41,701 bases of DNA from assembly GCA_002070275.1 (NCBI GenBank), contig MWCY01000026.1, forward strand, positions 1-41,701, read 5' to 3'. The stretch is from Candidatus Hydrogenedentes bacterium ADurb.Bin170. GTDB taxonomy: Bacteria > Hydrogenedentota > Hydrogenedentia > Hydrogenedentales > CAITNO01. This document shows, piece by piece, positions 15,466 through 23,421 of this stretch. The notes below the pieces were generated by a model. It did not search any database and had not been told where the DNA came from. It was given only the letters and a program-made list of their open reading frames with translations. Both the position numbers and the translations under genes were made by a program. Positions within the stretch are counted from its first letter, which is position 1; the number at the start of each line of letters is the position of its first letter.

Positions 15466-17120
15466 GCCTGATTCGGGCGTTTGACTGTAAGTATTTCATA
15501 AGATTGCACAGGATGCTGTTTTCCTTTCAAGGCGACAGCTCCTAAAGGCTTTGCCTGTGCACGGTCATGAATTTTCTGCCACACATCTTCTCCGACCACC
15601 ACTTTACCCGGTCCCGCCATATCGCAAAAGCGTTTTGCCGTATTTACTTTGTCTCCAATCACTGTAAAGTCCATGCGTTTGGGCGAACCGATAAATCCGG
15701 CGATCACCACTCCTACATCAATCCCTATGCCTATCTGCAGCGGGAACCGCCCTTCGGACTGGCGCACTGCATTGAGTCGCACGTTACATAGCTGCATTTC
15801 CACAGCAGCACAGACGGCGCGGAATTCTTCGTCTCCGGTCGGGAGGGGTGTGCCGAAGATCGCCATGATTTCATCGCCTATGTATTTATCCAGTGTGCCG
15901 CCGTATGCAAATACAATTTCAGTCATGGCGGTAAAATGTTCATTCAGCAGCGTGACAAGTTCCTGAGGCGACAGCTGTTCCGCTATATGGGTGGAACCAC
16001 GGATATCACAGAAAAGGGTTGTCACTCTTGTTTTATTGCCTCCGAGCGTCAGTGCTTCGGACTGATTCATCAATTTTTCCACAAGCGGCCCCGGCAAAAA
16101 TCGGGAGAGTTCCCCCCTTTTCCTCTCAAACTCCACGGTCTGTTCGTGAAGCCGCACATTTTCGATTGCCAGTGCCGCCTGGGCTGACAGAGATAAAAAT
16201 AACTCCAGATCTTCTTCATTGAAATTGACATTATCCTGATCGGTATCCACATAAATGGAACCCAGCAGCTGTTCTTTTCCCCGTAAAGGCACGCACATGG
16301 CGCTTGTAATCTTATTGGCAATAATGCTTTGCCGTCCGCCGAACTCCATACAGTCCTGCCGGTCTTTCATCAGTACGGGCTCTCCATCGAAGGCTGCCCT
16401 TCCGGCAATCCCCATACTGGGAGCGCTGGCATTCAGTTCCGTTCCCATTTGAAGCGACACTTCTACCTGCAGCGTGTGATTCTTTTCATTTCGCAGCAGC
16501 ACAAACCCACGGCATGCGTTCAGCGTCGTCATCATGATCTTGAGCATGCCGGTCAGGCGCGTCTTCAGGTCAAAATTGGAGGCAACAGCCTGTCCTGCCC
16601 GGAATAGTGCATCAAGCCTTCGGTAGGCATGGCTCATGCGGGCAACCTCACCCGGCGACATTGTAAAAGCACTGGCATCCCCCATCAGTGTTGTGTCTGT
16701 CTTCTGTTGCTGCTCCTTCATTTGCGCCACATGCTTGTCTACCTGCTGCATTTCGCTTCGAATATGGCGAATGCTCTGGGCGAGACGCTCCTTGATCTCC
16801 TGCGATGAAGCAACGGGAACAGGCTGCGTCTCATCATCCCGGTAGACAATCCGGCACTTGCTGCCCAGCCAGACTTCATCCATATGGCGGGCAATGCCGG
16901 TAGCGATCCGCTGCCGGTTTATGTAAGTACCATTCAGGCTTTTGAGGTCAGTAACAACACATTGCCCGTCCACTATGGCAAAGGTCGCATGATGCCGTGA
17001 CACTTCTTCAGCCGTGAGCGTAATATCATTATTTTCCGCTCTTCCGAGGCGGATCTCCCCTGTAGACAGTACGGCAGTAACAGGAGCGACTCCCGGCTGC
17101 TCAATAATAATCTGCTTCAT
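15462..17120 (-). CDS. FHA-GAF class III adenylate/guanylate cyclase
   Basis: 552 residues from the ATG at 17120, which follows GGAAAGAG; the frame runs 21 codons further up without a ribosome site. Domains in order: FHA at about 1-95 (IRLGRAENND, SRHHA, LNGTYINRQ, the phosphothreonine-reading residues); a coiled-coil linker (KHVAQMKEQQQK); GAF at about 190-325; class III cyclase from about 365. The cyclase has metal aspartates in FCDIRGST and GDEIMA, the purine-contact lysine in LDKYIGDE, and FTVIGDKVNTAKRF. It should make cAMP or, less likely, cGMP, in response to a phosphoprotein and a small ligand. It is soluble. Translation is coupled to the membrane glycosyltransferase downstream. Confidence 0.9.
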   Translation of the reverse strand: MKQIIIEQPGVAPVTAVLSTGEIRLGRAENNDITLTAEEVSRHHATFAIVDGQCVVTDLKSLNGTYINRQRIATGIARHMDEVWLGSKCRIVYRDDETQPVPVASSQEIKERLAQSIRHIRSEMQQVDKHVAQMKEQQQKTDTTLMGDASAFTMSPGEVARMSHAYRRLDALFRAGQAVASNFDLKTRLTGMLKIMMTTLNACRGFVLLRNEKNHTLQVEVSLQMGTELNASAPSMGIAGRAAFDGEPVLMKDRQDCMEFGGRQSIIANKITSAMCVPLRGKEQLLGSIYVDTDQDNVNFNEEDLELFLSLSAQAALAIENVRLHEQTVEFERKRGELSRFLPGPLVEKLMNQSEALTLGGNKTRVTTLFCDIRGSTHIAEQLSPQELVTLLNEHFTAMTEIVFAYGGTLDKYIGDEIMAIFGTPLPTGDEEFRAVCAAVEMQLCNVRLNAVRQSEGRFPLQIGIGIDVGVVIAGFIGSPKRMDFTVIGDKVNTAKRFCDMAGPGKVVVGEDVWQKIHDRAQAKPLGAVALKGKQHPVQSYEILTVKRPNQA

Positions 17121-17248
17121 AATTCGTCTCTTTCCTGTGCCTGCATCATGACGCTTTAATACTGCAACAAAAAAGTTTTGCACTGCCCAGTCGTTTACAC
17201 TTCAAATCTGGCGGACATTTTTCCGACCGTGCGTCCAGGTCTCATTCA

Positions 17249-17278
17249 ATTATCAGTATATATAACTTCGATTGTCAA
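17249..17278 (-). promoter_or_regulatory. Promoter of the cyclase-glycosyltransferase pair
   Basis: On the minus strand a perfect TTGACA (17273-17278) is followed after 18 nt by GATAAT (17249-17254). The start would be near 17241, about 120 nt before the cyclase ATG. It is divergent from the candidate promoter of the GHKL gene. Confidence 0.6.
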
Positions 17279-17284
17279 TTTAAT

Positions 17285-17314
17285 TTGTGCGTTCCGCTGT
17301 GTAAATGGTATTCT
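17285..17314 (+). promoter_or_regulatory. Candidate promoter of the GHKL ATPase-leuS pair
   Basis: TTGTGC (17285-17290), an 18-nt spacer and TATTCT (17309-17314), preceded by TGG as an extended -10. The start would be near 17321. The same TGG-TATTCT core appears in front of the nuoE operon. Confidence 0.4.
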
Positions 17315-17406
17315 TTTACGGGGTGAACTCATTATTTTCCGTTGCGGCAGCAGAGTGTTTCAGCCGTATCGACATACTGATTCAATAGCGGTTTGGGAGA
17401 CAACAG

Positions 17407-18690
17407 GTGAAAACAATTACCGTTGAAGTACGGGAAGACCATCTGGAGACACTTGCCCAGACAAAGCCCATGGCGGCACTGTCTGAGCTGATCTGGAATG
17501 CCCTTGATGCTGAAGCCACGGAAGTGCGTGTTGCGTTTATAGAAAATGAGCTGACGGGTCTGGAAACGATCCGCATCAGCGACAACGGACACGGGCTCCA
17601 TTATGACGATGCGCTTCTTGTCTTCAGAAACCTGGGCGGATCCTGGAAACGCCATGGCTCCCGAACCCATGAGCGTAAGCGTGTGTTGCACGGGAAATTC
17701 GGAAAAGGCCGCTTCCGCGCTTTTTCTCTCGGCAACAGTGTCTGCTGGCATTCTGTTTACAAAGATGGTGCCGCACAGGCTTCATTCAAGCTGAGCGGAC
17801 ACGCTGCCAAACTGGGAGAATTTACTGTTTTCGACCGGAAAGGTCAGGTACAGCAACCTTCAGGCATGACTGTTGAAATTCAGGATGTCAGAGACACGTC
17901 CAATCTGCTCCGCGGCGTAAAGGCAATGGAAGAAGTAACCAATGTGTTTGCCCTCTATTTACGCCAGTATCCGGATACGCACATTATTTACGACGGCATA
18001 CCTCTGGATCCTTCCAATGCCGAGACCCGATTTACCACTTACCCCCTGGGAGAGATGGTGACGGAGGACGGGAAGCGCATTGAAGCAACTCTGGACGTGG
18101 TGGAATGGCGTCTCCCCGGGAAACGCGCCCTCCTGCTGTGTGATGAAAACGGATTTATGCGCATTCAGGCTCAACCTCGTATATATTTTCGCGGATTCAG
18201 CTATTCCGCTTATCTGAAATCGGCACATATCGCTGCACTGGACAGTGAAGGCTTTCTTGAAACAGGGGAACTTCATCCCGACATCCGCCAGCTGCTGAAC
18301 GCATCACGATTAAAACTACGTGAACACTTCGCTCTTCGCGAAGCGGAATCGGCAATTGAAGTGCTGGACTACTGGAAAGAAACCGGACTTTATCCGTACA
18401 GCGGCACGCCTGCAGACAATCAGGAAGCGAATGAACGGCGGATTTTTGATATTTATTCAACTCATCTGGAACGAATTTTTTCCGACTTTTCCGGTGCCAC
18501 CCTTCGCACCAAGCGGCTTGTTCTCCGGTTGATGCAGGAACTGGTGCACAGTGATCCTGTTCGGATGGCAGGCATTCTGGACGAACTGATCACTTTCACG
18601 GAAGAAATGGAAGAGCAGATTCTGGAACTGGCAGGTGCCGCAGATGCGGACGAGACAGAAAGCAGACAAAGGGAGACTTCGCAGGAATGA
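17407..18690 (+). CDS. GHKL (MutL/MORC-like) ATPase of unknown function
   Basis: 427 residues starting at a GTG that follows GGGAG at 7 nt. The GHKL (Bergerat) fold is clear: N-box [15 protein letters not shown] with E27 (general base) and N31 (magnesium); G1 box ISDNGHG (57-63); LGGSWKR; and the lid [12 protein letters not shown] (95-106). This lid form, with two Lys-Gly steps and RFRAF, resembles prokaryotic MutL/MORC-like ATPases, not histidine kinases or gyrase. The C-terminal 200 residues are helical and acidic, ending in an EEMEEQ-rich stretch, and I recognise no nuclease or DNA-binding domain. Related bacterial proteins are often longer and some occur near restriction or defence genes, but none is visible here. 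Its TGA overlaps the leuS ATG by 4 bp. A nucleic-acid-linked conformational ATPase is likely; the role is unknown. Confidence 0.75.
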   Translation: MKTITVEVREDHLETLAQTKPMAALSELIWNALDAEATEVRVAFIENELTGLETIRISDNGHGLHYDDALLVFRNLGGSWKRHGSRTHERKRVLHGKFGKGRFRAFSLGNSVCWHSVYKDGAAQASFKLSGHAAKLGEFTVFDRKGQVQQPSGMTVEIQDVRDTSNLLRGVKAMEEVTNVFALYLRQYPDTHIIYDGIPLDPSNAETRFTTYPLGEMVTEDGKRIEATLDVVEWRLPGKRALLLCDENGFMRIQAQPRIYFRGFSYSAYLKSAHIAALDSEGFLETGELHPDIRQLLNASRLKLREHFALREAESAIEVLDYWKETGLYPYSGTPADNQEANERRIFDIYSTHLERIFSDFSGATLRTKRLVLRLMQELVHSDPVRMAGILDELITFTEEMEEQILELAGAADADETESRQRETSQE

Positions 18691-21209
18691 CAGCAGCATA
18701 CGAACCTCAGGCGATAGAACTGAAATGGCAGAAATACTGGCTGGAAAACAAAACTTTTAAATCCGTAATCGACCACAGCAAGCCCAAATATTACGTACTG
18801 GATATGTTCCCCTATCCGAGCGGCGACGGGCTGCATGTGGGACATCCGGAGGGGTATACCGCCACCGATATCATCGCCCGTTATAAACGGATGCGCGGGT
18901 TTAACGTACTGCATCCCATGGGCTGGGATGCTTTCGGTCTTCCGGCGGAACGGCACGCAGTTCGCACAGGCGAACATCCCGCCATCATTACCAACAGCAA
19001 CTGCGACACCTTCCGCCGCCAGATCCAACGGCTGGGACTTTCTTACGACTGGGATCGCGAGATCAACACTACCGACCCCAAATATTACAAATGGACGCAG
19101 TGGATTTTTTCCATTCTGTATGAGCGCGGCCTGGCTTATGAAATTGAAGCACCGGTAAACTGGTGCCCGGCGTTGAATACTGTGCTTGCCAATGAGGAAG
19201 TGAAAGACGGGCGGTATGTGGAAACGGGTGACCCTGTGGAAAAACGCCCGCTGCGGCAATGGATGCTTAAAATCACTGATTATGCCGAACGCCTCCTTGC
19301 CGATCTCGATCTGCTTGACTGGCCCGAAGGGATCAAGGCAATGCAGCGTGAGTGGATCGGGCGCAGCGAAGGGGCGGATGTCAATTTTACAGTCGCCGGC
19401 TCGGGTCAGGTCTTCACTGTGTTCACCACCAGACCGGACACTCTTTTCGGTGCGACATACTGCGTGCTGGCACCGGAACACCCGCTGACTCTTGAAATCA
19501 CCACACCTGAGCAGATGGATGCGGTAAAAGCCTATGTGGAAGCCGCCTCGAACAAAAGTGCTCAGGACAGGATGAAAGAGGAGAAAGAAAAAACGGGTGT
19601 GTTTACCGGATCCTTTGCTGTCAATCCTGTGAATGGCGCTCTTGTACCCATTTGGACAGCAGATTACGTGCTGGCGGAATACGGCTACGGTGCCATTATG
19701 GCCGTGCCTGCCCACGACACGCGCGATTACGAGTTTGCAAAACGCTTTGATATTCCTGTGATCGAAGTCATTTCCGGCGGCAATATTGAAAAAGAAGCCT
19801 GGACAGGCGATGGCGTGCTCGTAAATTCACCCCTGATCAACGGGCTCCATGTGGACGAAGCGAAAAAGACCATTACCGCCTGGCTGGAAGAAAAAGGACT
19901 GGGCAAGGGAACTGTCAACTACAAATTACGGGACTGGCTTTTTTCCCGCCAGCGGTACTGGGGTGAACCCTTCCCCCTTATCCGCCTTCAGGATGGCACA
20001 ATCAAGACGCTTCCCATGAAAGACCTGCCGCTGCTTCTGCCTGAACTGGACGACTACAGACCGACTGCGGACGGAGCGCCGCCCCTTGCCCGGGCTGCAG
20101 CATGGGTCAACACAACCGATCCTGAAACCGGACAACCCGCTATCCGTGAGACCAATACAATGCCTCAATGGGCGGGTTCCTGCTGGTATTTCCTGCGTTT
20201 TTGCGACCCGACCAATGAAAACGAAGCCTGGTCGGAAGAAGCGGAACGTTACTGGATGCCTGTGGATCTGTATGTCGGCGGTGCGGAACATGCCGTACTG
20301 CATCTGCTCTACTCACGATTCTGGCATAAAGTGCTGTACGATGCCGGATATGTGCACACCAAAGAACCGGCAACAAAACTGTTCAATCAGGGCATGATCC
20401 TCGCCTATTCTTTTAAAGACAGCAACGGCAAATACCATTATCCTCATGAAGTGGAGCGGGACGGTGACCACTGGCGGCTGAAAGCCACAGGCGAAATGGT
20501 GGAAACGCAAATCGAAAAGATGAGCAAGTCCCGGTATAACGTTGTTAATCCCGATGATGTAGTTAAAAGCTACGGTGCAGATGCCATGCGTCTTTATGAA
20601 ATGTTCATGGGGCCGCTGGATCGCGACAAACCCTGGACCGATGAAGGCGTACAGGGCGTTTATCGCTTTTTGCGTCGGATATGGTCGGCTTTCGTCAATG
20701 AGGACGGAAAGCTGCATCCCCGAATTCAGGATCAGGCAAGTGACGACGCTCTGCTCCGTGAATTGCACAAAACCATCAAAGCGGTTACCGATGGCATCGA
20801 GTCTCTTTCCTTCAACACCGCTATTGCACGCATGATGGAATTTGTAAATGCTCTTTTAAAAACCGCGTCCTTCGACAGGAAAAGTGCGGAATCGTTTCTG
20901 CTTCTGCTGGCTCCTTTCGCTCCGCATCTGGCGGAAGAACTCTGGGAAAAAATGGGCAAAGACACCACACTCGCCTATGAAAATTGGCCTTCTTTTGACC
21001 CTGCCCTGCTGGTGGAAGACAACATTGAAATACCGGTTCAGGTGCTTGGAAAATTACGCGGACGCATTATGGTTCCGGCAAGTGCGCCTGAAGCCGACAT
21101 TTTGACTGCTGCAAAAACCGATCCGAAGATTGCGCCTCATCTGGAAGGAAAAGCCGTGGTTAAAGAGATTTATGTGCCCGGAAAGATGGTCAATCTGATT
21201 GTAAAATAA
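18687..21209 (+). CDS. leuS: Leucyl-tRNA synthetase
   Basis: 840 residues, the usual bacterial length. The HIGH motif is HVGH at 50-53 (after FPYPSGDGL), and KMSKS is at 611-615. The CP1 editing domain carries [20 protein letters not shown] and [14 protein letters not shown], which remove mischarged amino acids. [11 protein letters not shown] and the zinc-free insert [15 protein letters not shown] are typical. The enzyme charges tRNA-Leu in the cytoplasm. It is translated from within the end of the GHKL ATPase gene (ATGA overlap), so it probably depends on that promoter, which is unusual for an essential gene. It converges with the acyltransferase gene; no terminator stands out in the 86-nt gap. 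Confidence 0.98.
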   Translation: MTAAYEPQAIELKWQKYWLENKTFKSVIDHSKPKYYVLDMFPYPSGDGLHVGHPEGYTATDIIARYKRMRGFNVLHPMGWDAFGLPAERHAVRTGEHPAIITNSNCDTFRRQIQRLGLSYDWDREINTTDPKYYKWTQWIFSILYERGLAYEIEAPVNWCPALNTVLANEEVKDGRYVETGDPVEKRPLRQWMLKITDYAERLLADLDLLDWPEGIKAMQREWIGRSEGADVNFTVAGSGQVFTVFTTRPDTLFGATYCVLAPEHPLTLEITTPEQMDAVKAYVEAASNKSAQDRMKEEKEKTGVFTGSFAVNPVNGALVPIWTADYVLAEYGYGAIMAVPAHDTRDYEFAKRFDIPVIEVISGGNIEKEAWTGDGVLVNSPLINGLHVDEAKKTITAWLEEKGLGKGTVNYKLRDWLFSRQRYWGEPFPLIRLQDGTIKTLPMKDLPLLLPELDDYRPTADGAPPLARAAAWVNTTDPETGQPAIRETNTMPQWAGSCWYFLRFCDPTNENEAWSEEAERYWMPVDLYVGGAEHAVLHLLYSRFWHKVLYDAGYVHTKEPATKLFNQGMILAYSFKDSNGKYHYPHEVERDGDHWRLKATGEMVETQIEKMSKSRYNVVNPDDVVKSYGADAMRLYEMFMGPLDRDKPWTDEGVQGVYRFLRRIWSAFVNEDGKLHPRIQDQASDDALLRELHKTIKAVTDGIESLSFNTAIARMMEFVNALLKTASFDRKSAESFLLLLAPFAPHLAEELWEKMGKDTTLAYENWPSFDPALLVEDNIEIPVQVLGKLRGRIMVPASAPEADILTAAKTDPKIAPHLEGKAVVKEIYVPGKMVNLIVK

Positions 21210-21295
21210 TCGGATCCGACCTGAAAGCCAATGCTCTTTCCCCTGTGACTGCCCGTCATAGTGTCGTTGCGGCGTGGAAGCCCCTCCGCAGTGCA

Positions 21296-21892
21296 TTACT
21301 GTCTGAAGCAGACAGGCGTTCGCTTTTCCGGATGGCGTGGTGTAATCGTTTCATAGAAGTCACTTATATACGCAAGATCTTTTTGTACGTCCCCAGTGCA
21401 CTCATAAAGAGGGCCGAACCCGCCTGCTTTCCGGCGATAATCAAGATAGGCCAGCGCTACGGGCACTTGCGCCCGGCAGGCGATATGGTAAAAGCCGGAT
21501 CGCCAATACCCCTGGCGGGCTCTGGTACCTTCCGGCGCCAGTGCAAATATCAGGGCATCACGCGTGTTGAACTCATGAACCGCCTGCCCGACCAGATTGT
21601 TATGATGCTTCCTGTCAACAGGAATTCCTCCGGTCCCGCGAAAAAGCCACCGCAGTACAGGCCACCTGAAAATCTCTTCCTTGCCCAGCCACGCCCCTTT
21701 CATTCTGTATTTCCAGGAAATCAGCAGTGCGATGGGATAATCCCAGTTGGATGTATGCGGCGCCACAATCACAACGTATTTCGGTGCAGCGGGCGGTGTG
21801 TTTTCAACTTTCCAGCCCAGCAGCTTCAGCAGCAGCGAAGCAAGCAGGTACAACAGAAAGTGTACTTTTCCAGGCTCTTGCAATTTCATCAC
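21296..21892 (-). CDS. Lysophospholipid acyltransferase family protein (PlsC-like)
   Basis: 198 residues with an N-terminal hydrophobic segment (about 10-26). The acyltransferase motif I is APHTSNWD (H-x4-D catalytic pair). RGTGGIPVDR is motif II and LAPEGTRAR is motif III (EGTR, phosphate binding). This set is found in short PlsC-like enzymes that acylate lysophosphatidate or lipid A-like acceptors; the HTSNWD form is common in a small subfamily often annotated as 1-acyl-glycerol-3-phosphate acyltransferase. It is a membrane-associated protein on the cytoplasmic face. Starts at 21892 and 21889 are both possible behind GAGAAAGAG. Confidence 0.82.
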   Translation of the reverse strand: MMKLQEPGKVHFLLYLLASLLLKLLGWKVENTPPAAPKYVVIVAPHTSNWDYPIALLISWKYRMKGAWLGKEEIFRWPVLRWLFRGTGGIPVDRKHHNNLVGQAVHEFNTRDALIFALAPEGTRARQGYWRSGFYHIACRAQVPVALAYLDYRRKAGGFGPLYECTGDVQKDLAYISDFYETITPRHPEKRTPVCFRQ

Positions 21893-22053
21893 TCTTTCTC
21901 TTCATTTTACCGGCCTGTTCCCTCTTCTCCTCTCCATGATACCTGAACGGCCTTTAATTTTCAATATTGTTAGGACTCAAACAGTCTTTTCCAAAAACTT
22001 TATTTCTTTAAGGAAAATGTATAACAATAGGAAAAACCTCAGGAGACTTAATC

Positions 22054-23364
22054 ATGGCATCAAAACACAATTCTTTATCCCGGCGCAGTTTTATGAAACA
22101 GGCAGCGGCCGCAATTGCCCTTCCGGCCGTCATTCCGGCATCTGCACTCGGCAGAGACGGCCACACGCCCCCAAGCGAGCGTATTGTCATGGCATCCATC
22201 GGCGTGGGCGGTCAGGGCATGTACGACACCCGGGGGCTTATGAGCATCGGGGATGTGCAATATGTTGCTCTGTGTGACGTGGACAGAAAACATTGCGCTA
22301 ATGCGAAAAAGGAAGTTGAAGCCTTTTATCAGGGCAAAAAAAACAGCGATTCTTTCAAAGGTATCACGGCTTATCATGATTTCAGGGAAGTGCTCGCCCG
22401 GGACGACATCGACGCGGTCATGATCGCCACCCCCGATCACTGGCATGCTCTGATCAGCATTGCTGCCGCTCAGGCAGGCAAAGACATCTATTGCGAAAAA
22501 CCGCTCGCCAATTCCATCCCGGAAGGGCGCGCCGTAGTCAATGCAGTCCGTCAGTACCAGAGAGTATTCCAGACCGGCAGCCACGAACGCTCCCGGGACA
22601 ATTCGCGCTATGCCTGTGAACTGGTGCGTAACGGCAGGATAGGCAAGCTTCATACAATCCGGGTGCAGATGCCGGTAGACCACGACTATGGCATCATCTA
22701 CCCTGAAATGCCCGTGCCTGAACATTTTGATTATGACTTCTGGCTCGGCCCGGCGCGGGAAGCACCTTATACAGAAAAACGCTGCCATTTCTATTTCCGC
22801 TACATTCTGGATTACAGCGCCGGAGAGATGTCCGACCGCGGTGCCCATATTTTGGATCTGGGTCAGCTCGGCAACGGTACCGATGACACCACGCCGATCA
22901 GCGTGGAAGGCACGGGTGAATTTCCGAAACAGGGTCTTTTTAATACAGCCTATGCCTACAATTTCGCTTTTGAATATGCCAACGGCGTCCGGCTGGTAGG
23001 CGACAACCGGGGCCCGCGCGGGATCCGGTTCGAAGGTGATGAGGGCTGGGTATTCATTCATGTGCACGCGGGCACACTTGAAGCCGAGCCCCAGTCTCTG
23101 CTGAGGGAAGTGATCGGACCCAATGAGATCCATCTGGGCCGCAGCCGGGGGCATCACAACGATTTCATCGAATGTGTCAAGTCCCGGGGTGAACCGAAAG
23201 CGCCGGTAGAGGTGGGCCATCATACGGCAGTCATGTGCCACATGGCGAATATCGCCATGCGCCTCGGCAAAAAACTGAAATGGGATCCTGCAACGGAGCG
23301 CTTCGATGATGACACGGCGAACCGCATGATGCAGCCTTCCATGCGCGCTCCCTGGACCCTCTAA
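22054..23364 (+). CDS. Tat-exported Gfo/Idh/MocA family oxidoreductase
   Basis: 436 residues with a twin-arginine signal SRRSFMKQ followed by a hydrophobic stretch ending near ASALG, so it is exported folded with bound nucleotide. The Rossmann fold has MASIGVGGQGMYD for NAD(P). ATPDHWHA and the catalytic-lysine motif CEKPLANSIPEG (EKP at 148-150) define the family. The C-terminal domain contains DYSAGEMSDRGAHILDLGQ with the conserved histidine region. Tat-exported members are frequent in Planctomycetes-like bacteria and some oxidise or rearrange sugars as glycosidases or dehydrogenases; the substrate here is not known. AGGAG lies 8 nt before the ATG. It heads a plus-strand group with the HEAT-repeat and metallophosphoesterase genes. 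Confidence 0.9.
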   Translation: MASKHNSLSRRSFMKQAAAAIALPAVIPASALGRDGHTPPSERIVMASIGVGGQGMYDTRGLMSIGDVQYVALCDVDRKHCANAKKEVEAFYQGKKNSDSFKGITAYHDFREVLARDDIDAVMIATPDHWHALISIAAAQAGKDIYCEKPLANSIPEGRAVVNAVRQYQRVFQTGSHERSRDNSRYACELVRNGRIGKLHTIRVQMPVDHDYGIIYPEMPVPEHFDYDFWLGPAREAPYTEKRCHFYFRYILDYSAGEMSDRGAHILDLGQLGNGTDDTTPISVEGTGEFPKQGLFNTAYAYNFAFEYANGVRLVGDNRGPRGIRFEGDEGWVFIHVHAGTLEAEPQSLLREVIGPNEIHLGRSRGHHNDFIECVKSRGEPKAPVEVGHHTAVMCHMANIAMRLGKKLKWDPATERFDDDTANRMMQPSMRAPWTL

Positions 23365-23421
23365 CCCTTATTTCAGTAAAACAACCCGTTGGGCATTTCA
23401 CTGCGGGAAAGGATACATCTT

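Noticed and set aside
18462-19715. Open frame of 417 codons on the minus strand
   Set aside because: Antisense to the end of the GHKL gene and leuS; no family resemblance.
22075-23241. Open frame of 388 codons on the minus strand
   Set aside because: Antisense to a well-supported Gfo/Idh/MocA gene; no recognisable motif.
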